DNA of 64,000 nt. Origin: Bromus sterilis. Its lineage: Eukaryota > Streptophyta > Magnoliopsida > Poales > Poaceae. Within the stretch, counting starts at the first letter, position 1. Every line of letters starts with the position of its first letter. The position numbers and the translations under genes were made by a program. The stretch is taken from contig OX465601.1 of assembly GCA_950022295.1 (NCBI GenBank), positions 111,681,501-111,745,500 on the forward strand, in the 5' to 3' direction. A model generated the notes under the pieces. That model was not told where the DNA came from. It did no database searches and saw nothing but the letters and a program-made list of their open reading frames with translations. Below are positions 1 through 11,500 of the stretch, piece after piece.

Positions 1-2
1 TT

Positions 3-2973
3 GGGACGTATCACCATCTCGACGCCAAAGCCGTTGGTGTCATCACTCTACGTCTACCTACAGGATTTACATTGGAATTGAATAAATGTTATTTTGTTCC
101 CGAGTTGTGTTAGAACATAATAACTGGATCATGTTTGTTAAGCGATGGATATTCGTTTAAATCTGAGAAAAATGGTTCTTCTATTTATATGAATGAAATG
201 TTTTATAGATTTGCACCACTGGTTGGTGGATTATTCATACTTGATCTTGATTGTAGAAACGACGTCTTTGACATAGAAACTAAACGCATAAAGTTGTATG
301 ATGAAAATACCACCATGTTGTGGCATTGCCGTCTTGGTCACGTTGGAAAGAAACGCATGGAGAAGCTTCATAAAGATGGAGTTTTAAAGTCTTTTGATAT
401 TGATTCATTTGACACATGCGAAGCTTATCTAATGGGAAAGATGATCAAAACACCGTTCAATGGAGTTGTAAAACGGGCAACTGAACTATTGGAAATCATT
501 CATACTGATGTGTGTGGTCCAATGAGTACAACTGTACGCAATGAATATTTGTACTTCGTAACATTTACTGATGACTTAAGAAGATATGGGTATATCTACT
601 TAATGAAACATAAATCTGAAACTTTTGAAAGGTTTAAAGATTTTCAGAACGAAGTAGAGAACCATCAGAACAAAAGGATAAAATTTCTACGATCTGATCG
701 TGGAGGTGAATACCTAAGCGATCAGTTTACCGCACATCTTAGAGATCGTGGAATTGTTCCACAACTTACTCCACCAGGAACACCACAAACAAATGGTGTG
801 TCTGAGAGGCGTAACCGAACCTTGTTGGACATGGTAAGGTCTATGATTTCCCTAACAGAACTGAAGTTATCTTTCCGGGGATACGCTTTAGAAACTGCTG
901 CCCACACTTTAAACAGAGCCCCATCAAAGTCTATGGAAACGAAACCATATGAAATTTGGCACGGGAATAAGACCGATTTGTCGTATCTTAAAATTTGGGG
1001 ATGTGACGCGTATGTGAAACGCTTACAACCAAACAAGCTTGACCCCAAAGCAGACAAATGCTACTTTATTGGATATCCAAAAGAGACAGCTGGATATTCC
1101 CTCTACCACCGTATAGAGGGCAAAGTGTTTGTCGCAAAACACGGAGTATTTCTCGAGAAAGATTTCCTCGCGAAAGAAGTGAGTGGGAGGACAGTATAAC
1201 TTGATGAGATTATTGAATCTTCGGACCCTCAAGGAAAAGAACCAAAAATTGTTCAGGTGTCAATTCCCGTGACTGAGCCACAAATCACTATACCAGATAC
1301 AGTGAATCCGATCAAGCCAAGTACTGCCCCTCGTAGGTCGTCAAGACTTCATCTTGAACCAGAGTGGTTTCATAATGAAGTATTCATAATGGAAGACGAT
1401 GAGCCTGCGAACTATAATGAAGCGATGGTGAGCCCTACCTCCACCGAATGGAAAAAGGCCATGGAATCCCAAATAGAGTCTATGCACCAAAACCAGGTTT
1501 GGAGATTGGTAGACCCTCCTGAAGGTGTCAAACCAATTGAATGAAAATGGATCTTTAAACGAAAGATAGACGGAGACGGAAACTTGACCGTCTACAAAGC
1601 TCGGCTTGTCGCAAAAGGTTTTCGACAAGTCCAAGGAGTTGATTACGACGAGACTTTCTCGTCCGTACTGATGCTTAAGTCTATTCGGATTTTACTAGAA
1701 GTCGTTGCGTATTTCGACTATGAGATATGGCAGATGGACGTCAAAACAACTTTCCTCAATGGACATCTTGAGGAGGATGTATACATGATACAACCTGAAG
1801 GTTTTGTGAGTCCAGAAGATGCTGGTAAGGTATGCAAACTTCAAAGAGCCATCTATGGTTTGAAGCAGGCATCACGGAGTTGGAATACACGTTTTGATGA
1901 AGTCGTAAAAGGTTTCGGATTCATCAAGAACGAAGAAGAATCTTGTGTATACAAGAAAGTAAGTGGGAGCGCAAGAGTTTTTCTGGTACTATATGTCGAT
2001 GACATATTGTTAATTGGAAATGATAAAAACTTTCTTAATGAAGTGAAAGAGTCACTTAAAAACAGTTTTTCGATGAAGGACATGGGCGAAGTAACATACG
2101 TATTAGGTATCCAGAACTATCGAGATAGATCAAAACACTTAATAGCGCTTAGCCAAAGCACGTACCTTGACAAGATTCTGAAAAGGTTCAGAATGGATAA
2201 TGCAAAGAAAGGAAATCTCCCAATGTCACATGGCACAGTACTTCGTAGAAGTCAGTCGCCTCAGACGGCTGCAGAACGAGAAGAGATGAGTAAGAATCCA
2301 TATGCTTCAGCCATTGGATTGATCATGTATGCCATGGTGTGCACCAGACCAGATGTTTCATTTGCACTTAGTGCTTGTAGCAAATACCAAAGCAACCCTG
2401 GATTGGTTCATTGGGCTGCTGTCAAGAATATACTCAAGTACCTCAAGAGAACAAAAGAGTTGTTGTCTCGTGTATGGAGGTGATGAAGAGCTCCTTGCAA
2501 AAGGTTACACGGACGCTAGCTTCATGAATGATCATGATGATTTCAAATCTCAATAAGGTTATGTATTTACATTAAATGGTGGAGCAATAAGCTGGAAAAG
2601 TTTCAAGAAGAACACCGTCGCGGATTCTACAACGGAGGCGGAATACATTGCGGCTTCAGAAGCAGCTAAGGAGGGCATTTGGATTAGGAACTTCATCATC
2701 GAGATTGATGTCGTCCCAAGTGCGAGAGACCCACTAGAGTTATACTGTGATAACACTGGCGCAGTGGCTCAAGCAAAGGAGCCAAGGGCTCATCAGAAAT
2801 CCAAGCATGTCAAATGCAAGTACCACCTTATTCGTCATTTCATCAAATACGGGTACTTAAAGATACGCAAGGTTGATAAGACTCTGAATGTGTCAGACCC
2901 GCTGACAAAGCCTCTACCACTCGCAAAGCATGAAGAACACCGTAGTGCCATTGGTGTTAGACAAATCATGTAA
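3..2973 (+). pseudogene. Broken copia gag-pol polyprotein (integrase, RT, RNase H)
   Basis: Reading from base 3, the frame covers the gag/pre-integrase end, a zinc-binding HCRLGH motif near 324, the integrase core (HTDVCGPM near 502; DRGGEY near 697), then reverse transcriptase with QMDVKTTFLNG near 1731 and LYVDDILL near 1990, and RNase H with TEAEYIAAS near 2635. It is broken by in-frame stops at 111-113, 1197-1199, 1542-1544 and 2554-2556 and by a frameshift near 2460. The last stop, at 2971-2973, is in the position expected for the natural end. The protein cannot be made as it stands. The family assignment is from established knowledge of copia domains. Confidence 0.92.
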
Positions 2974-3005
2974 CAAGATTATTGTCTCTAGTGCAAGTGG
3001 GAGAC

Positions 3006-4822
3006 TGTTGGAATTATGCCCTAGATGCAATAATAAATTGTATTATTATAATTCCAGGTTCATTATTGATGTTTATATGTCTATGCTATAACTGCAATGG
3101 CCTATGCGGAGGTTTTCCAAGTACCATGTTAACTGCCTTCGGAGGAAAACCCATATGCACGTGTGGAGTATAAACACAAAGTGTTCTTAGTCTGCCTCTA
3201 GGACTAACCCGTGTGTTATGGATGACATGTTTTCCTGTTCATAGGGCATTGAAAATGTCGGTAACACATGGGAGCACATTGTTTCCAGAACAAGGGTGTT
3301 CAACCGACCCAATTGTATGATTTACTTTGAGATCACATCGTTTCCATGTTATAAGTAAAACCATCTAAAGTTAATTTGCATGTGTCCTTCATGACCATAA
3401 GAATGTTTCGTAACTTCATACCGGAGGGTGGGTTTGGACTCTGTCCCAACACCACCCGTAACAGGCATGGCAATAACGGCTTTGATCACTCACACCTAAG
3501 TGTGTCAAGGGACTTAACGATTCAAGTTGGGAATTTTCTCCTCTAACGATTGAGAGATACTTATTTGGGCCCTCTCAGTATTACGGTTTCTAACATCGTC
3601 TGGCCAGACACTGTGAATTGATCACAAGGGATACCGGAATACTAAACGAGAAAAATGGAACAAAACAAGAAGGAGGATGACTTGGTATAATGGTTAATGG
3701 TTAATCATGCGGATACCTAAAAGATCTCACCTCGGGTTTTGTATAGTATTGTGAAGCAAATAGGACTGGCATGTTAAGCTTATGGTTCACTCGAATTTAT
3801 ATTCGTGTAGGTGCGGGAACCTTTATGGGTGTCCATGGCTCCGCTATCGGTTATTGTTCCGCGGGAAAATAAGTTTCCGGTTCATGTCCGTATCCTACCG
3901 AACCTATGGGGTCACACACTTAAGGGTAGTTGATCTGTTGAGTACTAGAGTGATAGGAGCATGTATTTATCACACCGCGAAAGTCTCGGAGTGATCAGGT
4001 TATGATCGATAAGAAAACTGGAATCGTTTCGGAGACCCGGTAAGGTACCGGGAAGAGTTTTAAGAAAACCGAGTAAAACCGGAGGGCCGGAAAAAGTTCC
4101 GAGTTGGTCTAGATATATTTAATATTCATTTATTATGTATTTCCAAAAGGTTTTGGGATTAATATATTGAATATAATATCAATGGGCTCCCTCTCACTTG
4201 GAGGCCCAAGTGGGGAGGGAGCACATGGGCCAAAGGGACCAAGAGGGGGAGGCGCCTGGGAGGGAGCTTCCAGGAAGCTTCCTCCCCCCTTGGCGCAACC
4301 CTAAGGGAGGGGAAACCCTAGGGCGCACCCCCTAGGGCTGCCCCTCCTCCAAGGTGGTCTCCTCTCCCCCTTCCCCTATAAATAGATGAGATGGGGGCAC
4401 CCCTTCAACACACAATTAGATTGATCTTTGCCGAAGGGCTGCCCCCTCTCTCTTTCTCTTTAGATCTAATCTCCACCATAACCCCGAAGGGCTGCTCCTC
4501 CCTCCTCTCTACTCCGGTGGCACCGAGCTCTGGACGGCGGAGCCCTGCCGGATCATCTACATCGTGCGTGTGGATCAACCGTAGAGAGATCGTGCGTTCG
4601 ATCTTTGTTCAAGGGAGTTCACGTGGATTAGATCTGTTCGTGGGGTTGTTCTTCTTCAAGCATCTCCAACTCTCCATCAACATCTTCCGCTGCGAGAGTG
4701 CATCCGTTGAACGGTTGCAAAAGGTAATAAGATCGCTATCCTTGTCTGCATCTTCCTAGATCCGTTCTTGGGTTTGGCTTCGTAGTGCCGATTTTTTTTG
4801 TTTTCTACTCCGAATCCCAACA
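3006..4822 (+). repeat. 3' LTR of the Angela/WIS/BARE-type element
   Basis: The repeat opens with TGTTGGAATTATGCC directly after the purine-rich tract AAGTGGGAGAC and closes with CCGAATCCCAACA, so the ends are TG and CA with a TGTTGG/CCCAACA inverted terminus. Its length is 1817 bp. It contains a TATA box near 4377 followed by a pyrimidine-rich leader. Short open frames inside it (for example 2982-3173 and 3782-3994) are chance readings of LTR DNA. Confidence 0.93.
4377..4384 (+). promoter_or_regulatory. TATA box of the copia LTR promoter
   Basis: TATAAATA lies in the context CCCCTATAAATAGATGAG, after a GC-rich stretch and about 445 bp before the LTR end. In this retrotransposon group one LTR promoter lies in this area. 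In a 3' LTR it would drive transcription rightwards into the older copia element. Activity is not shown by the sequence. Confidence 0.6.
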
Positions 4823-4823
4823 T

Positions 4824-7037
4824 CTCCATGGTTCTGATTACGGGGGCGACAATTGCACTAACACTCATGATAATGTTTCTCCTAGTGTTCCATCTTTGCA
4901 TGTGCAGGATTCTGAAGAAATTGCAGAAGAAAAAGGTGAAAATAATAATCAGAATCATGAAGAAAATGGTGAAAATGAGGTATTATTTCATGTGCCTGCA
5001 GAAGAGGGAGCAGGCGCAGACTTCGAGGCCGATCCGCCAGCACCTGCCACACCTGCGAAGTGATCAACATCGGATCCTGGGAACGGATCCACCTCGGATC
5101 GTTCGCCAGCCAGGCGCCAGAGATCCGCCTCGGATCGGCCGCCTGCCAGACTTCAGGCGTCGCCAGCCTTCACGAATCCTGGGAGGGAATCTCCCTCGAG
5201 CCAGACGGAAACACCGACCGAGGTGACACGGACAGGTCGTGCTGCCCCCTCGTCCCGCTCGTCAGATGTGTCTGCGGGATCTTCTGCAACTGGAGAGCAT
5301 TCATTATCCAGCGACCAAGGACCGGTTGTGCATGCTTTGGGATCGCCGACATCAGCCGGATCAGCTGTGAGTAGAGACTCTATGGCTTCTCCTGTGCAGC
5401 AGATAGTAGCTAATCCCTCACGAGTGATGACTCGGCTACAACAAGGCATACGAAATCCAAAAGTCCGAACTGATGGCACTATATGTTATGGGATGATGTG
5501 TATTTCAGGAGAACATACAAGGTTGGATGATGCACTTGGTGATCCAAGGTGGAAGAAAGCAATGGATGATGAATACTTTGCACTTCTGAAAAACAAAACA
5601 TGGCATCATGTGCCAGAACAGAAAGGCAAAAATATAATAGATTGCAAGTGGGTATATAGAATTAAAAAGAAGACAGATGGCTCTATCGACAGATATAAAG
5701 CTCGCTTGGTTGCAACAGGATTCAAGCAATGCTATGTCATCGACTATGAGGACACATTCAGTCCAGTTGTGAAAGCTGCAACTATAAGGCTTGTGTTGGC
5801 CATCTCAGTTTCCAGAGGATGGAGCTTGAGGCAACTAGATGTTTAGAATGCGTTCTTGCATGGTATTCTGGAAGAGGAGGTTTACATGAGACAACCACCA
5901 GGATATGAGGACAGCAAAACACCGAACTTTGTGTGCAGACTTGACAAAGCTCTTTATGGATTGAAGCAGGCACCTAGAGCTTGGTATTCCAGACTAAGCT
6001 CACAGTTGAAGCAACTTGGTTTCATTGCATCCAAGGTCGACACTTCTTTATTTATATATAATAAAGGGAGTGTTAGCATCTTTGTGCTTATATATGTTGA
6101 TGACATTATAGTTGCTAGTTCTTCACAAAGTGCTACAGATGCTATCCTTCATGATTTGAGCTCAGAGTTTTCTCTAAAAGATCTTGGTGATCTGCACTTC
6201 TTCTTGGGTATTGAAGTCAAGAAAATTCAGAACGGTCTAGTGTTGAATCAAGAAAAGTATGCCAATGATCTTCTTGTTCGTATGGGTCTAAAGAATTGCA
6301 AACCGTCTCCCACACCATTGTCATCATCAGAAAAACTTTCGGCATATGATGGCGAGCCACTCACTGAAGAAGAAGGAACAAAGTATAGAAGTGCAGTTGG
6401 TGCTTTACAGTACTTAACCTTGACACGTCCAGATATCTCCTTTGCTGTTAACAAAGTCTGTCAATACTTGCATGCACCTACCACAATTCACTGGACAGCA
6501 GTAAGGAGAATAGCACGGTACATAAAACATACTGCAAGTTTAGGGCTTCAGTTTCATCAGTCTAACTCTACACTTGTGAGTGCCTTCTCTGATGCTGACT
6601 GGGCAGGTTGCAGTGATGACAGAAAGTCGACTGGGGGATTTGTTGTTTTCTTTGGCTCTAATCTCATCTCATGGTGTGCTAGAAAACAGGCAACAGTGTC
6701 AAGGTCAAGCACAGAAGCAGAATATAAATCACTCGCAAATGCAACTGCTGAAATTATCTGGTTGGAGTCTTTACTTGAGGAACTAGGAGTTCAGCAGCGC
6801 CGAATCTCATGCTTGTGGTGTGAAAATTTGGGTGCTACCTATTTGTCTGCTAATACAGTGTTTCATGCTAGAACAAAGCATATTGAGATTGACTTTCACT
6901 TTGTACGAGAGAGAGTTGCAGACAAGAAACTGGAGATTCGGTTTATTCCTTCTAAGGATCAAGTTGCAGATGGCTTCACCAAAGCATTGCCACGCAAGCT
7001 GTTTGAAGAATTCAAGAAGAATATCAATCTTGGATAG
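4824..7037 (+). pseudogene. Broken copia polyprotein, RT and RNase H part
   Basis: One frame runs from about 4824 to the stop at 7035-7037. It starts in a Ser/Pro/Glu-rich linker, then shows the RT start (WKKAMDDEYFAL near 5551), CKWVYRIKKK near 5643, the catalytic YVDDIIVAS near 6093, SRSSTEAEYKSLA near 6702 in RNase H and a FTKALPRKLFEEF end. Two stops interrupt it: TGA at 5061-5063 and TAG at 5844-5846, the latter just after QLDV in the RT palm. The reading frame is otherwise intact for more than 2 kb, so decay is light compared with the Angela-type element. Confidence 0.9.
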
Positions 7038-7054
7038 TTGAGATTAAGGGAGGA

Positions 7055-7395
7055 TGTTAGAATTAAACAGTAGTTAGATATAATCTCAACTGTATTCTGT
7101 TAGGATTCTTCTCTCTCTCTTACGTATTGTTCTCTATCTCTGTATCCATGGATTGTACGCCAAGCCAGGGGGTTGGCACCCCAGCATATATAAACACACA
7201 CGCGCGGCTCCTGTTGAGTACGACACTTCCCAATCTTTCAGTCATATGTTGAATACCGGGTTCGGAAAGGTGCGTTTTGAGCATTGTAACAGGGAATCAA
7301 ATATGACAGTCCATTCTTTAGCTTAAAAAGGCTGTGTTGACCCATCGTCTCTGTAGTTGGACGCACCGTCGAGTTTTATTTCTACCCTTCTAACA
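7055..7395 (+). repeat. 3' LTR (341 bp) of the older copia element
   Basis: The purine tract AAGGGAGGA directly precedes TGTTAGAA, and the repeat ends with TTCTAACA, an exact 8-bp inverted complement of the start. A TATA box (TATATAAA) lies at 7187-7194. The next five bases are AACTA, the candidate right copy of the target duplication. The left copy would be outside the window. Confidence 0.88.
7187..7194 (+). promoter_or_regulatory. TATA box in the short copia LTR
   Basis: TATATAAA follows the sequence CACCCCAGCA, about 130 bp into the 341-bp LTR, a usual position for the U3/R boundary of a short LTR. It would fire rightwards, toward the 3' end of the convergent SKS gene. Confidence 0.45.
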
Positions 7396-7426
7396 AACTA
7401 TGTAAGCAATATTTAATGAAATAAAG

Positions 7427-7585
7427 TACTTCCCTGCTATAAAAACAATGGTCGATTGTCTTTATATATAAGATGGAAAGCAGTTTCATATTTTATCTAC
7501 TAGGTATTTCATATGTTGATATTTTATTTTAATGGTTGACTTGCACAGAAAACAATACATCTTATATTTTGGACCAGAGAGAGTA
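7427..7585 (+). mobile_element. Degenerate Stowaway-like MITE (tentative)
   Basis: The left end TACTTCCCTGCTATAA and the right end GGACCAGAGAGAGTA resemble decayed Stowaway termini (CTCCCTCC...GGAGGGAG with TA target). The size, about 160 bp, is right and the interior is AT-rich. Several mismatches in the terminal repeats make this uncertain. Confidence 0.4.
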
Positions 7586-8509
7586 ATTCGGAACGAAAAA
7601 AGTATGAGTCTGCAACATAATAAATGAAGTGTTGCATAACATCATATATATGTTATTCCCCACTATAAAAGTAGTAACATAGACTAATAACATATGTTAT
7701 GTTACTTTTTTTTAAGTTGATGTTACTCCCCGCCATGGCTAGTCTAATGACAAGTTTGCTCTAAGGAGATATTTTTTCTTTTCTTTTGAGAACCTGACAG
7801 GATTTTTCTTTTTTCTTTTTGAGGCAACTCACGAAGCTTTATTCAAACTACTCTTAGTTTCGTCCCTGTTAATTTGGGTGGTGCTGAACTAGGCTCAGTC
7901 TGACGTCAAAACCAGGCCCACCCCCCAGTCAAATGGGCGAGCCCACTAGCACATTCAATACCTACCACTGACGACGCCGGCGGGTTTTCAGAATTTCAGA
8001 TAGCGGCGCAGAGTGGTGCCTGCTGCAGCATGTCATGTGCATGCATCGGTAAATCCTGGCCGTGCCAAGGACAATCACGTTCATTCGATTTTGGTTCAAC
8101 AGCTGTGACCACATGAATCATCGTGCCGTAACTGTAATATCTCCTGTTGCTCAGGACATGCTTATCTTGACGAACATGTCTTTGTCTGATCGATGGCCTT
8201 GCCGTTTGCCACTAAACACAATACACAAACCGACGCAGCTTATTAAGCTAAAATATATTCATTAGAATTGCTCCTCATGAACAAATCAAATCAAATCAAA
8301 TCAAATGCCTAAGAAGGCAACCAGGTGAATAAGACGACCGACCCTTCCTAATGCTACGAAAACAAAACAAAACAAACCGTGCACGATGCATGTGCAATTA
8401 ATACAGTCCAGTGGCACACTTGACGAACTTGACCAACCTGCACCTCTGAATGATCATCCTAATTAACACACACCAAGTCACCTCAGACGCAGCCCAAAAA
8501 ACGTATCCA
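7586..8509. other. Non-coding 3' flank of the SKS gene
   Basis: No coding region is supported here. Around 7640-7740 is a short region with inverted GTTACT / AGTAAC motifs, probably a MITE remnant. Polypyrimidine runs lie at 7768-7820. Near 8281-8307 is a short AAATC microsatellite. The part closest to 8510 should hold the 3' UTR of the minus-strand SKS gene, but I cannot place the poly(A) site. Confidence 0.5.
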
Positions 8510-11500
8510 CTACGACGCGAACACGAGGGCTCCGGCGACAAGCGTCGCCAACGAGACGAGCTGGCTCCACACGGCCGTCGGCAATGGCCGCGCCGCCGCG
8601 GACGCCGCGATCTTGTGATGAGGAGTCTGCTCCCTGCAAGAAATCGAAAACATCCCAGGGTTAGCAAGAAAGTATAGTATGTAAACGAAGAAGAAACGCA
8701 TCATTTGCCAAGGAATTGTGGTGGGATTGGGCATCGGAAGTCGTACTTCTGGTACTTGTGGAGCTGGCCGCAGTAGAGGGCGTTGCGTGGGACGGCCATC
8801 TCTGTCTTGTTGGCGCCGTCTTCGTAGTTGACCACCCTGACATAAACCTCCTGCCCGAGGTACCACGAGTCGAGGTTCTGCGACCGGACGTTCCAGAACC
8901 CGACGTTGTCCAGCGACACCAGCACGGCGGTCCAGGCGCCGGGGTAGACCTGCACGGTGCTCCGCGCCACGCTGTCCCCCTTGTTGTAGGTGCCGCGGCT
9001 GGCCTCCGTCCACTCGCCGTAGTCCATCCCGACGACGAACACGGCGTACCCGTCCACGTGGTAGCTCTGCATCCTCGTGTCGTTGTTCTGGAAGATGAGC
9101 TCCATGAACCCGCGGTAGGTGCCGTTGATCACGGACCGGGACATCCGCGGCTTCGCGGCGGCGTCCGGCCGCTCCGGGAAGTCCAGCGTGTACGCGCCGT
9201 CCACGCCGTACGCGTCGGCGAGCCGCAGCGGCGTGTCCGGCGGGGAGAAGGACAGCCCGTTGATCGTCGCCCTGCGCTTGCCGGCGATGTCCACGGGCGC
9301 CGCGCTCCGGAGCAGGTACGCTTGGGTGACGTTGATGGAGGAGTATCGGAAAGAGCCCTGCGGGTTGGGCCGGGCGGCGCCGGCGCTGAGGTTCCAGCGC
9401 ACGGACCGCGCCTGGTTCATGGACAGGGTCTTGTCGAACTGGTCCTGGGGCGGGTCCGGGAGCGGGCCGGAGGCGGGGCCGCCGGAGTTGGAGTAGCGGA
9501 GGAGGGCGACGCCGGTGACGCGCTGCCAGAGGGAGGCGTTGACCATGCGGGCGCTGGCGACGACGTAGTAGTCGGAGCTGGCGTTCTGGTCGGTGGTGAG
9601 GAGGAAGGAGTAGGACTGGCCGACGTGGATGTCCAGGTTGGTGTAGTTCTGCTGCGTCGTGTAGGATCCCTCCGTCTCCACCAGCAGCATTTGGTGCCCC
9701 TGGATCCGGAAGTTGAGGCTCGTCGACGTCCCCACGTTGTGCACCCGGATGCGGTATGTCCGACCTGCTCCATCCAATCCATCCATGGACATGATCATCA
9801 GATAATAAGCAGAGTGGAGTATCTTCTAGTGAGTATCATGCAAGTTTCTAGTGGTTGGTATGACCCTAGCACCAAAAAATGTTGAGATTGCGGCCCTGTT
9901 TGGTTCAGCTTTATCATTCAAATTTTAAAAATCCACAGCCGAACCAAATAGGATTTCACCAAAGAGCGAACCTTCAAACGACCGGATTCCATCAAAGCGC
10001 AACCGGAAAATACACGTACGAGCGAGCCAAAGAGCGAATCTTCGAACGATTTTCGAAAATCTGTTGCGGAAAATCGAAAATCTGCCCGGGAGGTGCTTCC
10101 GATTTTCTGCAGCAGATTTTCCGCAGCAGATTTTCAGAAATCCACACTCGAACCAAACACGGCCTGCATTTGCAGCGGTAGATGAGGAGCCAAATCCCAA
10201 ATGCAAAGGGTTCTATGGTTCTTGCTCATCTGAAATTAGTCACACGCATCTTGACAGATGACTAAATTCTACCGTTGCATCCAATGCTAACATGCTTTTT
10301 TTTAACAGGGCTAATAGACCTTTTACTAAAAAACCCGGAAATATAGCAATTCAACCAGTAAAGTAAAGAAGCAAGTCCATAGCATCACTGGAAAATTCAC
10401 TGATAATGCTCGCATTCGAAACACTGTTAATGCTCGCATTGATTTTATCTTTTTTGAAATCACCAAGTATAACACCTTCCCTCCATGTTGGACTAGAATG
10501 TAGGCGTACACATTTTTATTGGACGCTCTCAAGTCCGAGGCTTATTTAGTTAATTGGATTTTTGTAGGAATTTTAGGCCTCTTTTGCTTTATAGGGATTA
10601 TAAAGGAATTCTCAAAAAATAAATTCTGTAGATTTTTTTTATTGAAGCTCTTTGGTTTGTAGAAATGTTTTTTTTAATAAAAGATAGGAACCCGTTCTTC
10701 ACGTTTCAAAAAGAAGAACCATAAATTCAGTGAAAAAAAATCTATCCTATAAGTTAAATGACATCTCTCTTTCTAAGAATCTTAATCTAGAGCGACGGAT
10801 CACTCAAGGGTGATGCTGAGTGAACGATATGTTTAATGAGGCAACGGGACACGAGCGAATTGCTGCTTCATCACGATCCCGCTGATGTCTTGTTGTTGGG
10901 CCCAAGAAAAAGGCTCGGTTTCTTATGATTAATTAAAAAAGAATGAAAATTGCCATAAGAACTAGTTTTGCCATATAAAAAGGCTCACCGTGGCAAAAAA
11001 AATATGGCTACATGCAAGTAGTTGCGAATGTTTTATGAAAATGCCATGAAACTATATGAAAAAAATGTTTTAAAAATTGAAATAGCACTCTCGCCAAAAA
11101 AATACAATGGTAAATTTGCCATGACATTTTTGTTAAAACAAAGCTTTTTTTAAAAAAAAAATCCATGTACCAAATTTAAAATTTTCATGCTAAAAAAATA
11201 ATATTTCCCTTGTTCAATTTTAAATTTTCCATGCCAAAATAAGTAAATTTTCTATGGTCCAAAATTAAATTTTAACAGACTAGAAACTAAAATTGCCATG
11301 ATCTAATAATAAGTTTGTCATGCTGTTCAAACTAGATTTGCCATGTTCTAAAAAAATCCTATCCTATGAATCAAATGGCATCTCTTTTTCTATAGAAATT
11401 GAGATACATATCACCTCATCTACTAAGTTTTCTTTTATTTCCATGATATGTCTATCCTATGAATGAAAGAAGCCCTGAACCTTGACCCACATGGGCACAT

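Larger units (their letters stand above)
1..4822 (+). mobile_element. Ty1-copia retrotransposon, WIS/Angela/BARE type, 3' part
   Basis: The element enters from the left edge with the end of gag, continues through integrase, reverse transcriptase and RNase H, then a polypurine tract (2994-3005) and a complete 3' LTR. The order integrase before reverse transcriptase defines Ty1-copia. The LTR start TGTTGGAATTATGCCCTAGA and the LTR length (about 1.8 kb) are what I know of the Triticeae WIS/Angela/BARE group. The 5' LTR and most of gag are outside the window. Just after the LTR, at 4823, another copia coding region begins in mid-protein, so this element was inserted into that one. The target duplication cannot be tested because the left end is missing. 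Confidence 0.93.
4823..7395 (+). mobile_element. Older Ty1-copia element, 3' part, interrupted by the Angela-type insertion
   Basis: The sequence resumes in mid-polyprotein at 4823 in the low-complexity linker between integrase and reverse transcriptase, then runs through reverse transcriptase, RNase H, a purine tract and a short LTR. The rest (LTR, gag, integrase) lies left of the window on the far side of the Angela-type insertion. The short LTR and the RT sequence recall the Ale/Retrofit side of copia. That is an inference from general features. Confidence 0.88.

Noticed and set aside
8716..9885. Long plus-strand open frame of 389 codons opposite the SKS gene
   Set aside because: It is the antisense shadow of GC-rich exon 5. 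It is Val/Gly/Arg/Glu-biased, has no domain, and runs past the exon border into the intron.
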